DNA of 41,343 nucleotides from Nitrospinota bacterium (GTDB taxonomy: Bacteria > UBA8248), in contig JAPPHK010000309.1 of NCBI GenBank assembly GCA_028820795.1, forward strand, positions 1 to 41,343. Direction: 5' to 3'. Under the pieces are notes generated by a model. That model saw only the letters and a program-made list of their open reading frames with translations. It did not search any database and was not told the origin of the DNA. Numbering within the stretch: position 1 is the stretch's first letter; each line of letters starts with the position of its first letter. The translations under genes were made by a program, and so were the position numbers. Shown here piece by piece: positions 8,483 through 18,055 of the stretch.

Positions 8483-9145
8483 CTAGCAGTCCATTGAAAA
8501 AGGGTGGTTCAGCCGGTTTCCTGATTTTCCGTGATGACGCATTCGATGGCGTCCGGAGCGCTCACCGAGGGGAGCCAATTCAGGAATAAGGCAGTGTTGG
8601 GAAGTCCAACCTCTGAGCACAAGTACAAGAAAGAAGAACCAGACCCTTGCCACGGCCTCTACTGGGGTTCCGGCTCCTTCTAGAAAGCGTATCAACAGTT
8701 TGAGATTATGCTTGGTGACATGAATCGAGAAGCGCTTGTGAAAGTTCTCACGACTGTGCAGCAAAGTTCGTCGCATTACGCCCAGATACAGGATGTGGGG
8801 GAAGGATTGCTCGACGATCTCGGCTTGCTTGCGTATGACCCCTTTACCGATGCTCGATCGCAGATGGCCGCGATTGTTGTAGACAGCCCTGAGCGCCTCC
8901 TCATCCCCGTGCCAATGCGAGAAAGTCGCACGCCACTGCTCGGCGAGCCGGGATGTCAAGTGGCTACCATCCAAGTTCTGTAGGACAGCGCGCGAACGGT
9001 AGCATTTTTGGGCCACACGCTCCGCCGGTACTTCCGACGAAGGAGGTCCACCGGCATCCAGTAGATGGCTTTCAGCACTCACTTGCGTGCCCTTGATAGC
9101 CTTGGTATCGCCCTTGTCAGCGGGATACAACTCGGGTGCCACCAC
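8483..9145 (-). pseudogene. DDE transposase remnant (C-terminal part)
   Basis: The 220-codon frame is not a complete gene. It matches, from memory of the family, the C-terminal half of a DDE transposase group in which a conserved tail reads roughly YNNR..LRS..G....R..AEIVE.SF.H......MRR...RGREN.HKR..IHV...NL..L.R...G.GTP. Here one sees AVYNNRGHLRSSIGKG, AEIVEQSFPHI, VMRRTLLHSRENFHKRFSIH and LIRFLEGAGTPVEA. The 5' half is missing. The last bases before hsdM (8481-8500, CCCTAGCAGTCCATTGAAAA) look like an element terminus, though the other end was not found. Family assignment beyond DDE-type (IS4/IS5/IS1182-like) is uncertain. Confidence 0.7.
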
Positions 9146-9651
9146 CGCGCCGATGTCGAGAGCGACGGTGTGTTCCGGCTTGCAAGAAAGACACTGAGCC
9201 CTTCCTTTATCTTAGCAACGTCGACCTGCTGGTCGATCTCGGGCATCCACTCCTTGTTGGACAGCTTTCTGCTTTTGCACTTGTTCGTTCCCCCGAGCGT
9301 GGCATGGGTGATCGTCACGCCCAAGTCGTCTTCTTGATCGGTGATGGTCAAATCCGAAAACGCGATCACTTCCGACAGCAGACTCAGATCGATTATGTCT
9401 GTGCAGAGTTTAAAATCAATGATATTGTCGCTCACGCTGATCGCAGAGAACAGGAAATTGTGTATGCAAGCTCCTCCCGTTAGCGTGTCGTTGCCTATGC
9501 CGCCTTGTGTGTCATCGTTGCCTTGGCAGCCGTATATCGTATCGTCTCCCCCGAAACCGAAGGTAAAGTCTTCGAGAATGCTACTCTCTACCGTGTTGTC
9601 TCGTGATGTCCCGAATTTAGGGCTGACCTGATCCAGCATGCCTTGCTCCAT
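9079..9651 (-). pseudogene. RTX-repeat fragment running into transposon DNA
   Basis: Residues about 30-60 show calcium-binding RTX nonapeptides (GFGGDDTIYG, GNDDTQGGIGNDTLTGG), followed by a segment like the C-terminal domain of serralysin-type RTX proteins (NIIDFKLCTDIIDLS, FSDLTITDQEDDLGVTI). RTX proteins are secreted by type I systems and are usually much longer. From about residue 125 on the frame no longer looks RTX-like and overlaps the neighbouring transposase remnant in another frame. A GGAGGG lies ten bases before the ATG, so the stump may still be translated, but I read it as a broken gene fused to insertion-sequence DNA. Confidence 0.6.
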
Positions 9652-9981
9652 GCATTCTTACCCTCCGACCCAGGAAGTCAGCCGGGAGCATCCAGTGAAG
9701 CGTCTAGTGAAAAGGCGCGAGTTGCGATTACTTCCATCATATTAATGCCGATTGAAATGAAAAATGCAACATCATGACCCGGCCAGAAAAAATCAAAGAT
9801 GTCCCATTTGTCCATTATTGTCATAACGTAGGATTTGGATACAGACATTGTCTTAGGATTCGATTCAACCGAATTTGGCTTTACGGTAGATCCTTTGTGA
9901 ATGTGATGGAAGTTGTCGTCATGGTAAGTGATGACGGACGGCGAAGCGGCATTTTCGCACCTGATGCATGAACACCATTAG
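9652..9981. other. Gap between RTX fragment and IS110 fragment
   Basis: No supported gene. The longest frame (9774-9971, plus) has no recognisable motif. The stretch lies between broken elements and is likely recombination debris. Confidence 0.5.
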
Positions 9982-10335
9982 CTCGGCGCGACCGCTTTGG
10001 TGGCCGCGATGGGTGATCCCGCCGCATTCAGGTCCGGTCGGGAGTTTGCCGCTTGGCTGGGTCTGACGCCCCGGCACATCGGGACCAGCGGCAGGGAGCG
10101 CATGCTCAGAATCTCCAAGCGGGGCGACAGGTATCTGCGCACCTTGTTGATACACAGCGCCCGCGCCGCAAGCGTCCACAGCAAGGCGCCGCGCAAATGG
10201 GTATTGCGCCTGGCCGGACGACGGCCCCCGAAAGTGGTTGTCGTCGCTATGGCGAACAAGATGGCGCGCACGATCTGGGCCCTGCTGACCCATGACCGGG
10301 AATACCAACGAAACTTTATCGGCTATCCTGTGTGA
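9982..10335 (+). pseudogene. IS110-family transposase remnant (C-terminal domain)
   Basis: The frame opens after a stop at 9979-9981 and immediately shows the C-terminal (Transposase_20) domain of IS110 transposases: LGATALVAAMGDPAAFRSGR, EFAAWLGLTPRHIGTSGRER, ISKRGDRYLRTLLIHSARA and the final helix VVVAMANKMARTIWALLTH. In active IS110 elements this part carries the catalytic serine domain and follows an N-terminal DEDD domain, which is absent here. The fragment lies on the opposite strand from the N-terminal remnant at 2290-2893 and belongs either to another copy or to a rearranged one. Confidence 0.88.
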
Positions 10336-10416
10336 GTTTGAATGGCGAGAGAAAACACGAGACCGGAAAGGAGATGACACGCCGAAGGATTGCGCAAGGT
10401 AAGAGGAACCGCACAG

Positions 10417-10503
10417 GTCATATCGCGTTACATGGAAAGGAACAGACGAAAAGAAGAAATCCGAGAGCTCAGTCGCCATATTTCCGAAGTTGCTCCGGAA
10501 TAG
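10417..10503 (+). pseudogene. Truncated second copy of the ribbon-helix-helix gene (C-terminus)
   Basis: Translation of 10417-10500 gives a 28-residue segment, with MERNRRKEEIRELSR followed by HISEVAPE and a stop. Aligned without gaps to the end of the intact protein at 1936-2226 (MEKAGREEEIEQISRNISEVAPE region) it matches at 17 of 28 positions. The DNA-binding half is missing and the IS110 fragment lies just upstream, which suggests that the element destroyed this second gene. Confidence 0.65.
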
Positions 10504-10724
10504 CCAGTGAAACCTTAAATCGGACATCCTATAGCTTGATTCTTAGAGCGGCTAGATGTGAACATGACTCGAGTCATCCTTGGTGTTGGTCGTGGCAGAA
10601 CTCAACCTTTCTGTAATCCAGAGCTAATTGGAGGCTACGCCCTAAATCGATCTCACGTTTGACTACTTTTACATGTTCCTTCGTGGCAAACAGAACATGA
10701 CAAAACAATTGAAAGGCAACCGAT

Positions 10725-13700
10725 TTGCACGACCCCTTCTGCGAACTTCAATCAATATTACTTGAAGCGGACTCCGCTTGTCTTGAGCGTTTCGCAGCTC
10801 GTGCTCTCGGGTCTTTGCTCGGTGTACCCGTTCGGGTTGCCCGCTCCGGCGATCAGAGGGGTGGAGATGGGGGCACATCAAGCATCGGTAGTCGAGATAT
10901 CGTCTTCGAGGCGCGCCGCTATGGACATAAAACAAAGTTAGACGAGCGCAGCATTCTTGGAGAGATCGATCAAGCGACGAATCGGAGTCCCGATCTTGAG
11001 GCCTGGATTCTGGTGACTACTAGAATTGTTCCCGAACAAATCCAGGACACTATGGTCAGGAAAGGCCTCGAACTCGGGATCGGTACCCTTATTATTGACT
11101 GGCTACAACAGCCATTGCCCAAGCTTGCTGTCCTGGCTGCTAGTTGCCCGGAGTGTTTCCAAGCCGAAATCGGACACGGTCATGAACTTATTCTCGAACA
11201 AATAGCTGCTATGCCAAGTTACGCTCCCACATTAGAAAGTATTAAATCCGAGCTTAAGAGTTGGTTGATCGGTTACGAAGCGGTTCGAAAGGCAAGTCAT
11301 GCCTGGTTAGAGGGGATATGGAAGTCGAGGCGAAAGGCTACCGCCAGGTTCAGGCAGGATGTCGCTGGCGGTGAGGCAGAAGCGCATCACGTCCGGCGAT
11401 CGGATCTAATTGACCATCTGGACGCTTGGTTAGAAGCCTCCGCAGTAGACGAGATAGGGGCATTAGTCGGTCCCGAAGGTGTGGGCAAGACCTGGTTGGC
11501 AATCGATTGGTTGCAGTCGAGACTTGTTCGGTTACCGATAATCGTGCTCGCTCCCTCATCCACGATCGGAAATGGAATTACCAGTCGTACCGATCTAATC
11601 AGGTTTATCGCGCGCTATCTGCACGATATATCAGGAGTGCGCAACGAACCGTTCTGGGAACGACGGGTCCGTCGGTTGCTAGAGCGTCCTGCAGCAGAGG
11701 GGCCGGCTTTCATAATATTCTTTGACGGGCTCAATCAGGTCGCTTCATTCGATTGGCTCGGGGTTTTCAAACAACTACAGGACAATCTGTTTTACCAACG
11801 TGCACTGACCCTGATATCCGTACGTACGAGTTTCTACGAAGAAGGTCTGGACGGATTACGCGCTCCAGGCACACAATCAGCTCGGATCGATGTCGGCAAC
11901 TACGATATGGTGCCCGGAGGCGCCTTTGATCAGAAATTGAAAATGGTCGGCCTGTCCCGCGAGGAACTGTCCGATGAATTGATCAGACATGCGGTAGTGC
12001 CGCGACTGTTCGACTTGGTTGTTCAATTGAAAGACTCCCTTGGCGGCGTTTCCGCAGTGACCGTGAATCGTCTTCTCTGGGCCTACGGGGCATCAACCAT
12101 CAGTGTTTCGACGGATGGTGCGTTCAGCGAGAGCACTTGGCGAAATTTCATTCTCCAACTTGCTCAAGAGCATCGGGACGCCCATCGGAACTCCACGATT
12201 CAGCGCATCAAGGAATTGAGCGAAGATGCGACACTAGAGCCGGATCGAATTCATCAACGTGTCTCCGGCGTGATCGACGGCATCTTCACGGAACTCAGCG
12301 GAGACGGTGAACTCCGTTTCCACGAGGATTTCGTGTATCACGCTCTAGGCCTTGCTTTGGTTAAACGCATGGAGCAGATCGGGTCTGACGAAGACGCCAC
12401 AGCTGTTCTTGAACAATTTCTCGACCCCATCGCGAACTATGACGCCCGAGCTGAAACCCTTTGCGCTGCCATAAACATTTCACTTGATCGAAGCAGTCCC
12501 CAACAACCGAGATGGCTGAGTACGTTATGCACTTTCTGGATCCAGACACAGAATCTGCCCGACGAACATATAAAGGAGTTGGAAGTCCTCGCTCCGGAAC
12601 TTCTCACGCCACTGCTGGATGTGATCGAGTCGTCGGGTAGTCATGTACTAAGTACGCCAAGGTATATTGCGGTCAATGCACTTAGCAAAGTCAAGAAGAG
12701 CGACGGGCTTGTTGCACGGAAGATCGCTGAACGCGGGGCGCGGTGGCACAGGTTCATTTCCCTTGAAAATCACGGGAGCGACACCGATCAGGGGGAAAAC
12801 TCTCCATATGGCCACCGCTGCAAACGCCTCAAGGAGCGTATAGGCACCGCCGAGGCCGGAGAAGTGACCGTTGCAGGGCGGGTTTTCGAGATCGTGGAAT
12901 ACAGAGGCGATGATCTCATTATCGCGGCAGCGCAGCTTCTCCAGGGACGCCCTCTGGCTGACACCACCGAATTCTTTTTAACAGGCGCAATTCATCAAGC
13001 GATCGTCGGCGGTGGAACGGAACACGAATCCCAATCCTGGCTGAACGTTCTCAATACGGTCGATCCTGAGAAGACGGCAGAAAGATTAAGGAATGCAGCG
13101 GAAATGGTGCGTGACCGCACACCCGAACCCGGGGTTCATGGCTACCTCAACAAGCGGATTGCGTCGCTTCTGCTTTGGCGAACCGGCTATGCGGAAGATG
13201 CCGAAAAGGCATGGAAAACTGACCCGAAGATCGACCACTGGTTCAGCTACGAGACGGACTACCTGGATAATCCTTCGCGTTCTTTTTACTTCCAGCTTGA
13301 ACGGCGACACACCGCACAGGCACTTCGGGACATCGGCCTCCCCATCATTCGCAGGATCGAGCGGGCGAAGGACGCGTTGCTGGATCCGAGTTTTGAAATT
13401 CCTCCGGAATTCATTGATGAATTGATCTCGACCGGCGAAGGGTTTGATTTCTCCCAAACGGCCACCGGACGTAATCGTACGCGTCACGATCTTGATTGGG
13501 AGCGACTCTCTCTCGCACTGGCACGTTGCGCACCCGGGAAACTTGCGGAACTCGAACGCAAACGCCTGCTTGGTTTTTCTGACCGGCCTGAGAATCAGCG
13601 GTTTGGCGCGTCTCTCGTCGTGCCTGGCGCCATGCTTCTCGTGCGAAAAAACGAGAGCGCAGCCCTGTATACATTACGAAAGCGCGGGAGTAGCGGACAG

Positions 13701-15389
13701 GGCAGCGCCGAGTATACGGCCAAGACCAACTTGCTAATCTCGGAAATTCAATGCAAATCCCCGGGGGCGCAAGTGCGAAGGATAATGGAATCGGGACTCG
13801 AACAAATCGATTTGCATTTGGCCAACGCCTGTGATCCACCTAGTGAGCGTGAGATAGGTCTCCTTCTAGACGAGTATGGCGATAATCAAGAGAAATCAAG
13901 GCGCCTTGCCAGTATCCTCGGTGCTCATAATCTGACCTTGAGCGATCGGGTTTTTGATATCTTCTTCAAGCTATTAAAACCCGGGGATGCCGATGTCGCA
14001 TCGGGGGCGGTCTGGGTGGTTCTGGCGTTCAACGAACCGGTGCGCCTGGGCGCCATACTCGATAACGTCGACTGGGCTTGGTCGCTTGAAAGGCACGTCA
14101 TGGAAAACCATATGGGATCGGTTGCGATTGCTGCATCTGCATCGAACCGGGATGCCCCGTTTATGGAATATGCGCACAGGATCGCTCCAGCCAAGCTACT
14201 CAAGACATTGTCACAAGAAGAACGGTCGCGTGAAGACGTGGAACTTGCGGTCGAATTGTTGACCGGAGTTCTCTTCGGCGATTCCATAGATCCGCCGGAA
14301 CCCGGCGTTGCAATTTTCCACGAACAGGAAAAAGTCGAAATAAAAGGCTACGAATGCACTATTGGGGGTGTTTTGAAGGAAGGCGATAATCGGGATGATA
14401 TCGTGCGATTCCTTGAAAAATTCAATTCGCCCGAAAAGCATGAGAAAAGGCGGCGCGAGATTGTCGAGGCCTATTTTCGTGAGGTCAAGGAAGCGAGACG
14501 ATCTGGCGCTCAACTCTATCGCGTACATTTCACGGCGGAGAATTTCGAACCCGTTTTGAAACATTGCCCTCATGCCGTAGAAACGTGGCTGGAAGGTCTC
14601 GAATCATCGTCGTCGGATTTCATAAGACGCGTTCGATTGGCTGAAGGCTTTTTCGTTGCCCTTTGCGAAGCGCTTTTGAGGGAAGACCCAACACGCGGCA
14701 TAGCTCTGTGGCGAGTCCTGAGGGAGCACTTGATTACCGGATTCATCGGTCGCGCCGACATTGACAGATTGGTGTATGCCCTGTTTACAGCACAACCCTG
14801 TGGAGATGTGAACACCGTACTGGAGGAAATTTACTGCATCGACGAAGCTCGAAACGATGATGATCTAATGGATTTGGTCATCGCGGCTCGTTTGTCGGGT
14901 CGAGTGGACTGGTTGCGACAAATGTTGAGCCGTGACGCGGAGTCTTCCTGTCCGCTACATCGGCAAAGAGCAACCTTCCTGGAACCGCTGTTGGTCCGGC
15001 CTGATATCGCCGGAGACGAAGATTGGCCGGAGGGTGAGGCCGCCAGCGTATTCGACAACATTCGCGAGGAGTCCTGGAAGCTGGCTCAACGTGAGGCTTT
15101 TGCCGCTTATTGGCTAAGGAAATTTGCCGAAGCGAACACGGTCGAGACCGCCCATGCATACTGGCGTCTGTTCAAGGCTTGCGCTGACAGGCGCGCATGG
15201 ATTTGGATGATGAGTATTTACAAGTCGCACACAACGCGGGATGAGCTATTGGAAGCGGTCAAGCAAAAATTCATTAAGCAAGAAGAACACAATCTGAAGA
15301 ATGCGATAGAAGAGAACGAAAAATCCTGGTCCAACAATTTTGCGTGGCGTAGATACCCAAACACTCTAAGGCCATGGAGGTCGGGATAG
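10725..15389 (+). CDS. Large STAND NTPase with N-terminal PD-(D/E)XK-like domain (Avs-like)
   Basis: A 1554-residue protein. The TTG at 10725 is chosen because GAAAGG lies at good spacing, an in-frame stop occurs at 10710-10712 and the first internal Met is near residue 110. Residues 20-130 look like a restriction-endonuclease fold: GDQRGGDGG (42-50), then RDIVFEARRY (57-66), then ILVTTR and TLIIDWL. The usual E-x-K reads E-A-R here, so catalysis may be lost or altered. The NTPase core has Walker A GPEGVGKT (249-256), Walker B FIIFFDGLNQ (329-338) and a sensor-like ISVRTSF (364-370). The remaining ~1100 residues are helical and repeat-like, the region that senses phage proteins in Avs (AVAST) defence proteins. 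It stands alone as a transcription unit. Function is inferred from architecture. Confidence 0.75.
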   Translation: MHDPFCELQSILLEADSACLERFAARALGSLLGVPVRVARSGDQRGGDGGTSSIGSRDIVFEARRYGHKTKLDERSILGEIDQATNRSPDLEAWILVTTRIVPEQIQDTMVRKGLELGIGTLIIDWLQQPLPKLAVLAASCPECFQAEIGHGHELILEQIAAMPSYAPTLESIKSELKSWLIGYEAVRKASHAWLEGIWKSRRKATARFRQDVAGGEAEAHHVRRSDLIDHLDAWLEASAVDEIGALVGPEGVGKTWLAIDWLQSRLVRLPIIVLAPSSTIGNGITSRTDLIRFIARYLHDISGVRNEPFWERRVRRLLERPAAEGPAFIIFFDGLNQVASFDWLGVFKQLQDNLFYQRALTLISVRTSFYEEGLDGLRAPGTQSARIDVGNYDMVPGGAFDQKLKMVGLSREELSDELIRHAVVPRLFDLVVQLKDSLGGVSAVTVNRLLWAYGASTISVSTDGAFSESTWRNFILQLAQEHRDAHRNSTIQRIKELSEDATLEPDRIHQRVSGVIDGIFTELSGDGELRFHEDFVYHALGLALVKRMEQIGSDEDATAVLEQFLDPIANYDARAETLCAAINISLDRSSPQQPRWLSTLCTFWIQTQNLPDEHIKELEVLAPELLTPLLDVIESSGSHVLSTPRYIAVNALSKVKKSDGLVARKIAERGARWHRFISLENHGSDTDQGENSPYGHRCKRLKERIGTAEAGEVTVAGRVFEIVEYRGDDLIIAAAQLLQGRPLADTTEFFLTGAIHQAIVGGGTEHESQSWLNVLNTVDPEKTAERLRNAAEMVRDRTPEPGVHGYLNKRIASLLLWRTGYAEDAEKAWKTDPKIDHWFSYETDYLDNPSRSFYFQLERRHTAQALRDIGLPIIRRIERAKDALLDPSFEIPPEFIDELISTGEGFDFSQTATGRNRTRHDLDWERLSLALARCAPGKLAELERKRLLGFSDRPENQRFGASLVVPGAMLLVRKNESAALYTLRKRGSSGQGSAEYTAKTNLLISEIQCKSPGAQVRRIMESGLEQIDLHLANACDPPSEREIGLLLDEYGDNQEKSRRLASILGAHNLTLSDRVFDIFFKLLKPGDADVASGAVWVVLAFNEPVRLGAILDNVDWAWSLERHVMENHMGSVAIAASASNRDAPFMEYAHRIAPAKLLKTLSQEERSREDVELAVELLTGVLFGDSIDPPEPGVAIFHEQEKVEIKGYECTIGGVLKEGDNRDDIVRFLEKFNSPEKHEKRRREIVEAYFREVKEARRSGAQLYRVHFTAENFEPVLKHCPHAVETWLEGLESSSSDFIRRVRLAEGFFVALCEALLREDPTRGIALWRVLREHLITGFIGRADIDRLVYALFTAQPCGDVNTVLEEIYCIDEARNDDDLMDLVIAARLSGRVDWLRQMLSRDAESSCPLHRQRATFLEPLLVRPDIAGDEDWPEGEAASVFDNIREESWKLAQREAFAAYWLRKFAEANTVETAHAYWRLFKACADRRAWIWMMSIYKSHTTRDELLEAVKQKFIKQEEHNLKNAIEENEKSWSNNFAWRRYPNTLRPWRSG

Positions 15390-15674
15390 CAGAATGTTCC
15401 GTTACTTTTTTGCCATTTGGACAATGTCGATAAGCCATGTTGCCCTTCGCAACTAAAGTCCAAGATCGTGCACGACAGGCTTTTACTTTGGTGCTTTTCA
15501 TGCCTCCGGCGCTAGGTTTTGCGTAGACTCCGAAGATTCCTTCGATTTCCCTACATCATTTCCGGTACAGGTTGGCCGCTCCACCGAACCTATCCTACTC
15601 CTCGCCCACTGCTTCTAGTGCCTAGTGAGGCCTAACTGCATGGAACCGGAGAGCGGGTATTACCGAAGTGCCAC
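15390..15674. other. Convergent intergenic gap
   Basis: No gene or clear terminator was found between the convergent Avs-like and Lit-like genes; only short overlapping frames occur. Confidence 0.5.
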
Positions 15675-16598
15675 CTATAAGTTAGATAAGAGAGTGTCCG
15701 TGAGCGCTCTTGGACTCATTGGATCGAAGCAAACTGGGATGTGTTTCTGACGATAAACGCTAATTAGCAAAGACGAGGTAAAAATCCAAAAGTGATCGTC
15801 GTCCGGCAAGGAAGTGTTGGAAAGAATCGCACTCAACCGGTCGGCCAAGGAAAAATATTCTTGATTGCCCCCGTGGCCCCAAACCGGAGTTATGTCGTGA
15901 AGGATGAGGACCATAAGGGCAAAGCCCATGGAACGCTCTCTCAGCACTTCTTGGTAACTGTGTCCTTTTTCTATGGCGTAAGTCGCGAGTTTAGCCGTCA
16001 TGAATTCTCGGGCCCAGACATCGCATTTCATTTCCTCCTCCTTACGGTCATCTGGACGCTGGCCATCGAGATCCAGCATGACGTGGTGAAATTCATGAAA
16101 CAGAGCGAAACCAAGCGCGAGGCATGTCAGATCATAGGCTGTCTTGTATTGTAGATCTTCCATAGCATCGCGATCCGCACTAGGGCGTGGTAGGTCTGGC
16201 GGCCATGAGATGTCGTGAGAATTCGTCGCACTAATCAGCGACTCGACTGACTTACGTCGCTCTTTGTAATCCCGTTCGACATCTGCAAGTTTCTCATCAT
16301 CTCGGATGAGAGCGGTTATGGGCTGATTCTGACAATACGAACATACCACATGTGGAGAATAACACTCGATGGCGTGCCACCCGCTGAATCCGATCAGCCA
16401 AAACACGTCTATTGTTTTCATGCTAAAAGCTATTCGATCCTTCGTTACGTTCAGTGCAATTCTGCAGGTGTCGGGGGCAATAATGACTTGTGGGTTATAT
16501 TTCCTCCATAGGCGTTCTATGTCATGGCGACGCTCGGGAGTTACACCGAACATGAGATTCAAGACTGCCACCTTCGGGTCAATTGACGGCAAATTCAA
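15675..16598 (-). CDS. Lit-like (peptidase U49-like) zinc metalloprotease
   Basis: A 307-residue protein with a zinc-protease signature in the middle: LALGFALFHEFHHVMLDLDG (161-179), where HEFHH gives the HExxH motif, followed after about 15 residues by EEEMKCDVWAREFM (187-200), whose ExxxD supplies a likely third ligand and support residue. This arrangement matches peptidase U49, the family of the E. coli phage-exclusion protein Lit, which cleaves EF-Tu during T4 infection. A CSYC pair (86-89) in the N-terminal half may bind metal. The ATG at 16598 follows AAGGATGA. Placement between an Avs-like gene and AbiE fits an abortive-infection role. A generic ImmA/IrrE-type protease is the alternative. 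Confidence 0.65.
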   Translation of the reverse strand: MNLPSIDPKVAVLNLMFGVTPERRHDIERLWRKYNPQVIIAPDTCRIALNVTKDRIAFSMKTIDVFWLIGFSGWHAIECYSPHVVCSYCQNQPITALIRDDEKLADVERDYKERRKSVESLISATNSHDISWPPDLPRPSADRDAMEDLQYKTAYDLTCLALGFALFHEFHHVMLDLDGQRPDDRKEEEMKCDVWAREFMTAKLATYAIEKGHSYQEVLRERSMGFALMVLILHDITPVWGHGGNQEYFSLADRLSAILSNTSLPDDDHFWIFTSSLLISVYRQKHIPVCFDPMSPRALTDTLLSNL

Positions 16599-17194
16599 TC
16601 ATCCTTGGATTTGATTCTTGTGGCTGCAAAAAATTGATGTATAGGGCACATTTCGGTTGTTTTCAAGGTCGTGTCAGTCCCCCTGTCGCCTATCATTTCA
16701 TGGAAGGTGATGACAGTTTTATGGATTCCTCCAAGTGCTTTTTGGCAGGGTCAGTGCTTTTTGCTTGCAAGTTTTTTCGACACCAATCGGATGGCAGCAA
16801 TTAAATAAGTATAACGAGCTTCACTAGTTATGTCCCTAACGGAATTCACTGAAAGAACAAACCGTATTGGAAAGGGCAGTTCGTAATAAGCTTTCAAGCT
16901 TTGTTAGAGCCGCGAACCTTGTTGTTCAAAATAGCATCGATTCCGAAGAAGGAGCGAATCTTACTTGCCAGTTCTTGCAATTCACGACTACGACATTCAG
17001 AGTTCTAATTATCCTCGAATGGTAACCAAAGATTTCGATATTGTTGTGATTAATATCCTTAATGTGGATGAAATCCGGATGTCTTAGCGCGGTCGAAAGT
17101 TAATGATACGTTGAACAAATGGCCCTTATGCACGAAATATTCATCGACGATCCGTTCGAGTAAGTTCTCCTTTGTTGTTGTTCGTCTCCCCTCC
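16599..17194. other. Gap of about 600 bases between the Lit-like and AbiEii genes
   Basis: AT-richer sequence with only short open frames (for example 16583-16804, plus) and no recognisable motif, repeat or RNA gene. It should contain the promoter of the Lit-like gene; no clear -35/-10 pair stands out. Confidence 0.5.
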
Positions 17195-18055
17195 TCAAAT
17201 CGCGAAACGTTCGATCATATCTGGGGTCCTTGCCCAGTCCTCGCCCGGGATGAGGTCGATCAGTTCCCGCAAGACCCGCCTGAACGCTTCCTTCGTGGAG
17301 TCTTCGTCCAGGGTCTCGGCGTGCTCGACCGAAACCAGGGGCCGCATGTCCGTAAGAAAAGCTGGATTCGCGAGTTTCGCGAACATTCTTTGCTGCGCTT
17401 CGGCGCGGGAAATACGCAGCCCCGATGCTTCAAGATAGAACACGAGACCTTCCACGACCCGCGCCCTGTCCAATCCTTTGAGCGTGCGCAGCCCGTGATA
17501 GAGATCGAACAGGTCGCGCCCCTTGTTTCTCTGAAGAAGCGCCCGGAGTTTCGTCGCGAAGATTTCCTCAATCGAGAACGTCGCTATGTCCGCCGCCCCG
17601 CTGAACCATGGGTTTTCCACCGCGAACGGAATGGAGACCGGCGGATCGAACGCCTTGATTTCCCGTGTATTGATTTCGATTTTCAGGCGGATCGGGGCGC
17701 CGACGGACGGGTCTTCCGCATCGACCTTGAAACGGAGTTTGGGAGCCGTAGCGCTCGGGGCGAAACCAGCCCGTCCCAGCCATGGTTCGAGAGTTTCCCG
17801 GATGGCATCGAGAACCGGGCCGATCGGTCCGGTCTCGGTCCTGACAAGGTCGATGTCTTCCGAATAGCGAAGGGGTTGAGGAAAATGGAGCTTGTTAAGC
17901 GCCGTTCCGCCGCGAAAGCGCAGCTGTCCGGCCAGTCCGGGATTGGAAAACAGCTCTACGAGCGCGCGGCTGATGACAAGGTCCTGTTCGACCTGGCGCA
18001 GATCCGCCCAGGGGACGACATTCCCCCATGCGATGATGTTCATCCGGGGGATCAT
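17195..18055 (-). CDS. abiEii: AbiEii toxin, nucleotidyltransferase
   Basis: A 286-residue AbiEii/AbiGii nucleotidyltransferase. The catalytic signature is intact: FRGGTALNKLHF (47-58) and RYSEDIDLV (63-71, aspartates 67 and 69), with a third acidic strand at LKIEINTRE (124-132). SIEEIFATKLRALLQRNKGRDLFDLYH further on is the conserved helical segment of the family. AbiEii is the toxin of type IV toxin-antitoxin pairs that abort phage infection; related MenT toxins transfer nucleotides to tRNA acceptor ends. The start codon overlaps the antitoxin stop by four bases (ATGA), with GAGGT upstream. Confidence 0.95.
   Translation of the reverse strand: MIPRMNIIAWGNVVPWADLRQVEQDLVISRALVELFSNPGLAGQLRFRGGTALNKLHFPQPLRYSEDIDLVRTETGPIGPVLDAIRETLEPWLGRAGFAPSATAPKLRFKVDAEDPSVGAPIRLKIEINTREIKAFDPPVSIPFAVENPWFSGAADIATFSIEEIFATKLRALLQRNKGRDLFDLYHGLRTLKGLDRARVVEGLVFYLEASGLRISRAEAQQRMFAKLANPAFLTDMRPLVSVEHAETLDEDSTKEAFRRVLRELIDLIPGEDWARTPDMIERFAI

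Noticed and set aside
9919-10527. 202-codon minus-strand frame
   Set aside because: Antisense to the clear IS110 C-terminal domain.
10725-15389. Possible HsdR for the hsdMS operon
   Set aside because: Although it has a nuclease-like N-terminus and a P-loop, it lacks DEAD-box superfamily 2 helicase motifs and has STAND-type motifs; it is also on the other strand and over 2 kb away.
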